The notes below the pieces were generated by a model. It was not told the origin of the DNA. It did not search any database and worked only from the letters and a program-made list of their open reading frames with translations. A stretch of DNA of 11,844 bases from positions 1 to 11,844 of the forward strand of contig JAVBNP010000017.1 in the NCBI GenBank assembly GCA_031551455.1, given 5' to 3'. Origin of the DNA: JAIRLS01 sp031551455 (GTDB lineage Bacteria > Bacteroidota > Bacteroidia > Bacteroidales > UBA4181). Each line of letters starts with the position of its first letter. The first letter of the stretch is position 1. Shown here piece by piece: positions 7,238 through 11,844 of this stretch. The position numbers and the translations under genes were made by a program.

Positions 7238-7311
7238 GGGGGTATAGCTCAGTTGGCTAGAGCGTTTGACTGGCAGTCAAAAGGTCAGGGGTTCGATTCC
7301 CCTTATCTCCA
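7238..7311 (+). tRNA. tRNA-Ala (anticodon GGC)
   Basis: A complete 74-nt cloverleaf can be folded by hand. The acceptor is GGGGGTA/TATCTCC (7 pairs, two of them G-U, including the G3-U70 pair that is the main alanine identity element). The D stem is GCTC/GAGC, the anticodon stem TTTGA/TCAAA with loop CTGGCAG (anticodon GGC at 7271-7273), the variable loop AGGTC, and the T arm AGGGG-TTCGATT-CCCCT. The discriminator base is A and the 3' CCA is not encoded (the sequence continues CTT). GGC reads GCC and GCU codons. A single tRNA here, with a hairpin terminator 11 bp downstream, suggests a stand-alone unit. Confidence 0.95.
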
Positions 7312-7321
7312 CTTGAAAATC

Positions 7322-7352
7322 AAAGCCTTACAAGGAAAATTGTAAGGCTTTT
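7322..7352 (+). terminator. Hairpin terminator after tRNA-Ala, possibly bidirectional
   Basis: AAAGCCTTACAA (7322-7333) and TTGTAAGGCTTT (7340-7351) form a perfect 12-bp stem with loop GGAAAA, followed by T-rich TCTATTTTG. It sits 11 bp after the tRNA. On the minus strand the same hairpin, followed by GATTTTC, lies about 80 bp after the stop of the URO-D-like gene, so it could stop transcription from both sides. Confidence 0.85.
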
Positions 7353-7430
7353 CTATTTTGTTTGCACACAAAAATTAATTGTTTATTCCGGGTAAAACCA
7401 TATTTTCCTTTGTCCAAATTTTCATTTAAT

Positions 7431-8567
7431 TTAACTTGTTCCGTATTTTCTGGCTGCTTCGAACATATAAACCACATTTTGCGGCGGCACGTCTTCTTGA
7501 ATATTGTGGGCTGCAGCAAAAATATAACCTCCGTTACTATTCATTATTTGAATCGTATCTTTCACTACTTTCTCCACACTTTCTTTTGTGCCGAAGGGAA
7601 GTATCTCCTGAGTGTCTATCCCTCCGTGGAATACAATTCTGTCGCCATATGTGCTTTTAAGATGGGCAGGATTCATCAAGGCCGCATTGGGTTGAATGGG
7701 ATTAAGAATATCGACCCCGGCATCTATCAATGAAGGAATCAGGTTAAAGACACTGCCGCATGAATGGTGAAGAAATGGAGCATCAGTAAACGTTTTTGTG
7801 TATGCGATGCGCTTTTTAAGGTATGGTTGGATATACTCATCAAACATCTCCACTGACATGAACAGACTTTGCTGCGTAGCAAAATCATCCCCACTGGTAG
7901 TGTAATGAATATATTTACCCAGAGTTCCGTAATAAATCTCAATCACACGTTTCTGGTATTCCCATATTTTATCGAAAAACTTGAATACAAAATCAGGATC
8001 CATGGCAGTACGAAGCAGAAAATCATCGAACCCGCACATCCAACATCCGAGTTCAAATACTCCATATACGGGATGTTCGGCACATACTATATAGTCTGTA
8101 TTCTCCATGAGATATTTTGCACGCGCTGCATCTTCTTCTACCAGCTTGAGGTCGATGGATTCGGGATTAGGCCAGCGAAAATGATCGAGATCATCGATCG
8201 TGCTGCCCTTCAAGGGCCACGATGCCTGTTCCCAATACATATCGTTGCTGAATTTCCAACGAATACCCCATTCGTCTGTATATTCATCTTCGGAAATGAT
8301 GTGATATTGAGAGTCTTTTGGCATATAGATCTCTCCGACAGAACGAGTATCTATGTCGAAATATTCCTGGAGACGTTCGTCTATGCGACGCGTTTTTCCG
8401 AAACGCAACCGTTCGATCTTGTCCGGAATGTCATAACCAAGGTGTTCAAGTAACATATACATACTTTTGCCGTCCATATTGGATTGCGGGCAACCTCCCA
8501 GATCAAGGATTAGTTTTTCCGGTTGTTCGTGGCGGAGGATTTTTTGAAAATCTGATCGTCTGCTCAT
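7431..8567 (-). CDS. Uroporphyrinogen decarboxylase-superfamily protein (MtaA-like methyltransferase type, substrate unknown)
   Basis: A 378-aa cytoplasmic TIM-barrel protein of the URO-D superfamily. It is not HemE: the N-terminal RQAGR substrate motif of true uroporphyrinogen decarboxylases is absent (the region reads LILDLGGCPQSNM, 19-31). It resembles the corrinoid- or cobalamin-linked methyltransferase branch (MtaA/CmuA-like). Visible motifs are DEWGIRWKF (98-106), TSGDDFATQQ (224-233), HHSCGSV with the metal-type H-x-C (His268, Cys270), GVDILNPIQP (284-293), FHGGIDTQ (313-320) and AAAHNIQEDVPPQNV (351-365). There is no Cys after 270. Where MtaA-type enzymes carry the third zinc-ligand Cys, this protein has His354. 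Such proteins recur in Bacteroidota and planctomycete glycan loci, but their reaction is not established. Here the gene follows a GH92 remnant by 24 bp and lies near a GH78-like gene. No corrinoid-binding protein is in the window. Confidence 0.85.
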   Translation of the reverse strand: MSRRSDFQKILRHEQPEKLILDLGGCPQSNMDGKSMYMLLEHLGYDIPDKIERLRFGKTRRIDERLQEYFDIDTRSVGEIYMPKDSQYHIISEDEYTDEWGIRWKFSNDMYWEQASWPLKGSTIDDLDHFRWPNPESIDLKLVEEDAARAKYLMENTDYIVCAEHPVYGVFELGCWMCGFDDFLLRTAMDPDFVFKFFDKIWEYQKRVIEIYYGTLGKYIHYTTSGDDFATQQSLFMSVEMFDEYIQPYLKKRIAYTKTFTDAPFLHHSCGSVFNLIPSLIDAGVDILNPIQPNAALMNPAHLKSTYGDRIVFHGGIDTQEILPFGTKESVEKVVKDTIQIMNSNGGYIFAAAHNIQEDVPPQNVVYMFEAARKYGTS

Positions 8568-8591
8568 TGTTGTTATGTATTTGATTTTGAG

Positions 8592-9123
8592 TTATTTAAA
8601 TCGATATTTTTCACATGTCAAAACGGTGGCTATTTCACTCCCCCAACTTTTATTTGGACGGTCGGCCATCATCGGTTTGAGCGTTCCGCCATTGACCGGA
8701 TCATCATGGGTAAACCATGCCCGGTTCAGCGGCTTTCCGTTCAATGTGGCCGGCTGTATATACTTATTGCTCCATGAGGCATTCTTGGCGATGCCGGTAA
8801 AAGTCCTGCCATTATCCGGCCGCCCGGTTAATTTTGTAAAGATAGAAATAAATAAATATTCCGGGTGATACCAGATAAAAATCCAATTGAGAAAAAACAA
8901 CGAAAGCCGTTATATCTTCTCCGTCTTCATCTCCGGGAATACTCGTCAAATCATTGTGAAAACGGCTTTCGAGAAGCATGCGGATGCATTTCTGTGTTTT
9001 CCATGGTTGACCGGCATAATTGCATAAATAGGGAATATGAAAGCTCAGTTCGTTTCCAACCACAAGCTGTCCCGATATTGCCTGTGGCGTTTGATTGTAT
9101 CCCGTAATACAGGTGTTTGTGTT
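8592..9123 (-). pseudogene. GH92 alpha-mannosidase remnant (C-terminal part, 5'-truncated and frameshifted)
   Basis: Only about the last 175 codons of a family 92 glycosidase (normally more than 700 aa) survive. Reading leftwards, the first frame is open from just after a stop at 9124-9126. It gives ...GQLVVGNELSFHIPYLC, NYAGQPWKTQ and IPGDEDGEDITAFVVFS, the GH92 segments around the catalytic acid Glu (GNEPS-type motif) and the catalytic-base Asp cluster (PGDEDGG-type). Near 8850-8866, at the VSPG position, the homology moves to another frame. That frame continues PDNGRTFTGIAKNAS, NKYIQPATLNGKPLNR, THDDPVNGG and RPNKSWG to the natural C-terminal stop at 8592-8594. The shift equals one added or two lost bases. 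Motifs are also eroded (P to L in GNELS, GG to ED after GDED). There is no start, signal peptide or N-terminal domain. The GH92 assignment rests on motif recall, not on a search. Confidence 0.85.
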
Positions 9124-9327
9124 TTATATGCCCGCAATTTACCCATAAAAAGCATTACCTTAAAAATACCTTTGAATTCAATTGTGTTAATATGATTGAC
9201 GATTCAAATCGTTAGGCTTTGAAAGATAAAACGTTACAAATACAATTGTGAAACTTTTTATTTTATGTGCATATATTGCAGCATAATTTTATAATACTTC
9301 AGACATTGGTTACATAAACAAACGGTG

Positions 9328-9354
9328 ATATATTGCTTATTTTAAGCAATATAT
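9328..9354. repeat. 12-bp AT-rich palindrome
   Basis: ATATATTGCTTA (9328-9339) is an exact inverted match to TAAGCAATATAT (9343-9354) with a TTT loop. It is 17 bp from the larger palindrome at 9372. It is too AT-rich to be a strong terminator and might be a protein-binding site or part of a mobile-element end. Confidence 0.6.
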
Positions 9355-9371
9355 AATACTGAATCTCTATC

Positions 9372-9418
9372 AAAATGGATACCTAACAGGTTTCAAAAAC
9401 CTGTTAGGTATCCATTTT
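9372..9418 (-). repeat. 22-bp perfect palindrome, probable terminator of the GH78-like gene or dispersed repeat
   Basis: The left arm, 9372-9393 (begins AAAATGGATACCTAACAGG), is a perfect 22-bp inverted match to the right arm, 9397-9418 (ends GGTATCCATTTT), with only CAA between. In RNA this gives a very stable hairpin whose arm ends in UUUU. On the minus strand it lies 45 bp beyond the stop codon of the GH78-like gene, so it is well placed to end that transcript. The CCTAACAGG/CCTGTTAGG core also looks like a palindrome I recall from other Bacteroidota genomes, so it may be one copy of a dispersed element. Confidence 0.75.
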
Positions 9419-9462
9419 CACGATCCATTTTACTCAAATTTGATAGCGGGTTAGTATAAAAA

Positions 9463-11835
9463 TTATATTTTATTAATGCCCGGCTTTAGCGTTATCTCTT
9501 TATTGTCATAACGATACTTTCCCGTCAGACCTGCGGGAAGCACCACCTCACCGGATAATTTTTTACCTTTTGCTTTCATTTCAATTTCGATATCGCCCGC
9601 GGGATGAGGTACAACGCCTTTGATGTATTTAAGATCCCCCAAGCGAGGTTCTATAAGAACCGTTTTGAACCCCGGCGAATCGGGTTTTACCCCGCAAACC
9701 GCGGACAGCAAATAATAATTGGGACTTGCGCTCCATGCGTGACAATCCGAACGTGCGGGCTCCGGTTCCTCGGCAAATGTCGTAAGACCGTTTGCGATCA
9801 TCTCTTTCCAAGTACCCAGACTTGATGTATAACGATCGGCCAATCCCGATTTAATCATGGCTTTTACCAAGTAAAACTCATAATATACCGTCGCCGGAGT
9901 TAATGTCCGATCGGATACCAAAGCATTAAATACGGTTTGCCGCTTGGGTTCTTCCACCGCTCCCGAGAGGATACCCATGATGGAAGCATGTTGGCTGTAA
10001 CTTGTATGCACTATATCATCGGCAAAAAGATTGCGGTTGTTGTCAAAACATTTTTCCGTCGTTGACTTGCATAAAGTGTTTTTGATGCGGCCGTACTTCT
10101 CGGCAAGAGACTTTTCTCCGAAATAATCGAGCAATTCGACAGCATCACCCATGGTGTATGCCAGCTGCAAAGTCATGATGGACGATCCTCCCGAACGCCC
10201 TCCCGGAGGAACGCCTCCCATCGGCGGTTCAAATGTAGTCCAAGGCCATGCTTTGGGCCAGTCGGTGAAATTCCAATAAGGCATGGCGCCCAACATGCCG
10301 GTAGTCGGGTCTATTTTTCGCTCATACCAATTAAGAACACTTTTGACAACGGGTAAATAAGAACGTACAAAATCCTCGTCGGCTCTGTGCATCCAATAGT
10401 CATGCAGCATATTGATCCAATACAATGAAAATGCGGGAATGATCTGGTCTACTTTGGTCGGACAGCGACTGCGCAAAATACCTTCGGAAGTAACGGAACA
10501 GGCAAAATCATTGATCGCCCTCCGCATCAAACGATCGTCTCCGCTGACATACAACGATATCAAGCATTGTATTCGGGTATCGCCGGCATATTGCATCTGC
10601 TCGTAATAAGGGCAGTCGTAATAAGTTTCACCCGCGCAAAGACGGGCGGTACGCCAACCGACATTCCAGATATTGTGCAGCGAAGGATCATCACAGGCAA
10701 ATGATCCGTTTTCTTTGAACGGATAACCCGTAAATCGGGCATTTAACGAATTAATCGTCACCGGATCCGATCCCGTTTCCACGTCTATTTGTATATATCT
10801 GAAGCATCGGAACCATAAGGGCGAATAATTTTTCGATGCGCCGCCGTCGGGGTAAAACGTATCCACATATCCTCGAATGTACTTACCTTCTATGTCGTTT
10901 CGGTTCCCTTTCTCCCGGTCGTTGATGAACATCGCTTCGGAGTATGTAAGCGAAATCTTTGATGCCGCGCCTCCGCTGACATTTAATGCTACGTAAGCAT
11001 TGGTAAGATATTCCTGATCAAGAAGAATGCTTGCTTTGGTATTTGCCGGTATTTTTACGGGCGTTCCTTGTCTGAAATTGTTGTTTGTTGCAATGCCTTC
11101 GCTGCGCCTGATGACGGGCGCCGATTCGGGCCTGTCTTCCTGCAAAGGGATCGTACGGGGGACAAGAGCTCGAAACGGACGGGAGGTACTCAATGCCGAC
11201 TCTCCTCTCCTATTTAGCGTAACTCCGGCCCAACGGGAATCGTCAAACCCGATACTCTCCCATCCCCACGGGTAGAGATCCCCTTGTATGATCACTCCCG
11301 GACCGACATCTTGCAAATATACGGTGGAAGGAGACAACGAGGCGTCGTTCATCGATTTCCAAGACGAGTCGGTATTGACCACCGATTCAACCGGTCCTTC
11401 TCCTTGAATGATTAATCCCGTATTGAACGATACTTGCGCGCCTCCGGACCAACGTCCGTAGTTCCAAACCGAAACAGCCATTATGTTTTCGCCTTTAACC
11501 AAAAAATCGGCAATGTCGATTGTTTCGTAATACCATTCTATAAGCGATCCTCTTGCCGGGCCTCGGCTTACGCGTGTTCCGTTAACAAACAATTCGTAAC
11601 GCGGATCGGCCGAAATGTTGATGACAAAAGATTCCGGGGCCTTATCGAGCGTAAATGTCTTACGAAAGCGATACACTTCGTATTCGGTAGGTGAAGGTTC
11701 CCCGGAGCTTATCCAATAGGCATCCCAAACCGTTTTACTCCATTTTTCGGATGCATCAACCGAATTTACGGTTTGGGAACTTACCGTTACGGTAAAGCAA
11801 ACCAAGAACAAACACGTCAGCTTATTTATCTTCAT
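9463..11835 (-). CDS. Secreted GH78-like alpha-L-rhamnosidase
   Basis: A 790-aa exported glycosidase that should release terminal alpha-L-rhamnose from plant or bacterial glycans. The signal peptide is MKINKL plus a hydrophobic run to about residue 19, with cleavage near VSSQ (18-21). An N-terminal jelly-roll segment (about 36-145) contains AYWISSGEPSPTEYEVYRFRKTF-type sequence and YELFVNGTRVSRGPARG (80-96). A second beta-domain spans about 150-375. The (alpha/alpha)6 catalytic barrel (about 380-705) carries YYDCPYYEQMQYAGDTR (405-421), matching the GH78 DCPxxxERxGWxGD motif with Glu412 as the likely general acid, and SDCHAWSASPNYY (696-708) near the end. The C-terminal beta-domain begins PGFKTVLIEPRLGDL (721-735). 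Start and stop are both inside the window, with the start 9 bp from its edge, so the promoter is outside. No SusC/SusD pair is visible. Rhamnose specificity is inferred from the family. Confidence 0.9.
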   Translation of the reverse strand: MKINKLTCLFLVCFTVTVSSQTVNSVDASEKWSKTVWDAYWISSGEPSPTEYEVYRFRKTFTLDKAPESFVINISADPRYELFVNGTRVSRGPARGSLIEWYYETIDIADFLVKGENIMAVSVWNYGRWSGGAQVSFNTGLIIQGEGPVESVVNTDSSWKSMNDASLSPSTVYLQDVGPGVIIQGDLYPWGWESIGFDDSRWAGVTLNRRGESALSTSRPFRALVPRTIPLQEDRPESAPVIRRSEGIATNNNFRQGTPVKIPANTKASILLDQEYLTNAYVALNVSGGAASKISLTYSEAMFINDREKGNRNDIEGKYIRGYVDTFYPDGGASKNYSPLWFRCFRYIQIDVETGSDPVTINSLNARFTGYPFKENGSFACDDPSLHNIWNVGWRTARLCAGETYYDCPYYEQMQYAGDTRIQCLISLYVSGDDRLMRRAINDFACSVTSEGILRSRCPTKVDQIIPAFSLYWINMLHDYWMHRADEDFVRSYLPVVKSVLNWYERKIDPTTGMLGAMPYWNFTDWPKAWPWTTFEPPMGGVPPGGRSGGSSIMTLQLAYTMGDAVELLDYFGEKSLAEKYGRIKNTLCKSTTEKCFDNNRNLFADDIVHTSYSQHASIMGILSGAVEEPKRQTVFNALVSDRTLTPATVYYEFYLVKAMIKSGLADRYTSSLGTWKEMIANGLTTFAEEPEPARSDCHAWSASPNYYLLSAVCGVKPDSPGFKTVLIEPRLGDLKYIKGVVPHPAGDIEIEMKAKGKKLSGEVVLPAGLTGKYRYDNKEITLKPGINKI

Positions 11836-11844
11836 AATAATATT

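Larger units (their letters stand above)
9127..9462. other. AT-rich non-coding spacer between GH92 remnant and GH78-like gene
   Basis: About 335 bp with no coding frame and no recognisable GH92 sequence in any frame, so the breakpoint of the GH92 gene lies near 9110-9127. The left part is AT-rich and repeats CAATTGTG at 9179-9186 and 9243-9250. The right part contains two strong palindromes, annotated separately. It has no transposase fragment. If the URO-D-like gene now has its own promoter it may lie here or inside the remnant; I find no TAnnTTTG box I trust. Confidence 0.6.

Noticed and set aside
7869..8453. 194-aa open frame antisense to the URO-D-like gene
   Set aside because: It is a shadow frame; the minus-strand reading has clear family motifs along its whole length. 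The same applies to the long antisense frames over the sigma-54 regulator (2737-3366) and the sialidase-like gene (1050-1526).
7431..8567. Calling the URO-D-superfamily gene hemE
   Set aside because: The HemE N-terminal RQAGR motif is absent, and the C-terminal motifs (FHGGID, AAHNIQ) fit the methyltransferase-like branch instead.
8901..8971. 11-bp inverted repeat CGAAAGCCGTT / AACGGCTTTCG
   Set aside because: Both arms are ordinary codons of the GH92 remnant (ESR and TAF segments) and are 49 bp apart. Most likely chance.
9179..9250. Doubled CAATTGTG as an attachment or target-site duplication
   Set aside because: The 8-bp word is AT-rich and partly palindromic, and no mobile gene lies between the copies (56 bp apart). 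It is not enough to call a site.
1..11844. CRISPR array, transposase, phage or toxin-antitoxin genes
   Set aside because: No regularly spaced direct repeats and no matching protein motifs were seen on either strand.

Overview
The window is a chromosomal segment from a member of the Bacteroidota, most likely the Bacteroidales. Three things point there: several TAnnTTTG promoter boxes of the Bacteroidota type, secreted proteins whose signal peptides end in a ...AQ/SSQ-like site, and gene families typical of the phylum (DUF1080/3-keto-disaccharide hydrolase, Asp-box sialidase-like proteins, GH78 and GH92, and a compact NtrC-type regulator with no DNA-binding tail). I cannot assign family or genus from sequence alone.

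Layout, left to right. Positions 1-243 hold the 3' end of ribH (lumazine synthase). After a 305-bp gap containing tandem promoter-like boxes come two secreted carbohydrate-active proteins on the + strand: an Asp-box sialidase-like protein (549-1739) and a DUF1080 protein (1822-2565). Next is a sigma-54-dependent response regulator (2663-3832). It is convergent with ansA, a type I asparaginase on the - strand (3865-4905). A 94-bp divergent promoter region separates ansA from a compact + strand operon: pssA (phosphatidylserine synthase), acpH-like ACP phosphodiesterase and an AlkD-type DNA glycosylase (5000-7095). A tRNA-Ala(GGC) gene with its own promoter box and hairpin terminator closes the housekeeping half (7238-7352).

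The right part (7431-11835) is all on the - strand and looks like a partly decayed carbohydrate-use locus. Read in the direction of transcription it holds a secreted GH78-like alpha-L-rhamnosidase, an AT-rich spacer with two strong palindromes, the C-terminal remnant of a GH92 alpha-mannosidase (5'-truncated and frameshifted), and then a uroporphyrinogen-decarboxylase-superfamily protein of the corrinoid-methyltransferase type. The GH92 stop lies only 24 bp before the start of that last gene, so the two probably once formed an operon.

The left part combines core metabolism (riboflavin, phospholipid, ACP turnover, base-excision repair, asparagine) with a small secreted glycan-processing pair. 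The right part is accessory. I see no CRISPR array, transposase, phage gene or toxin-antitoxin module. The most notable items are the GH92 remnant, the URO-D-like protein with a His in place of the third zinc-ligand Cys, and the 22-bp perfect palindrome.
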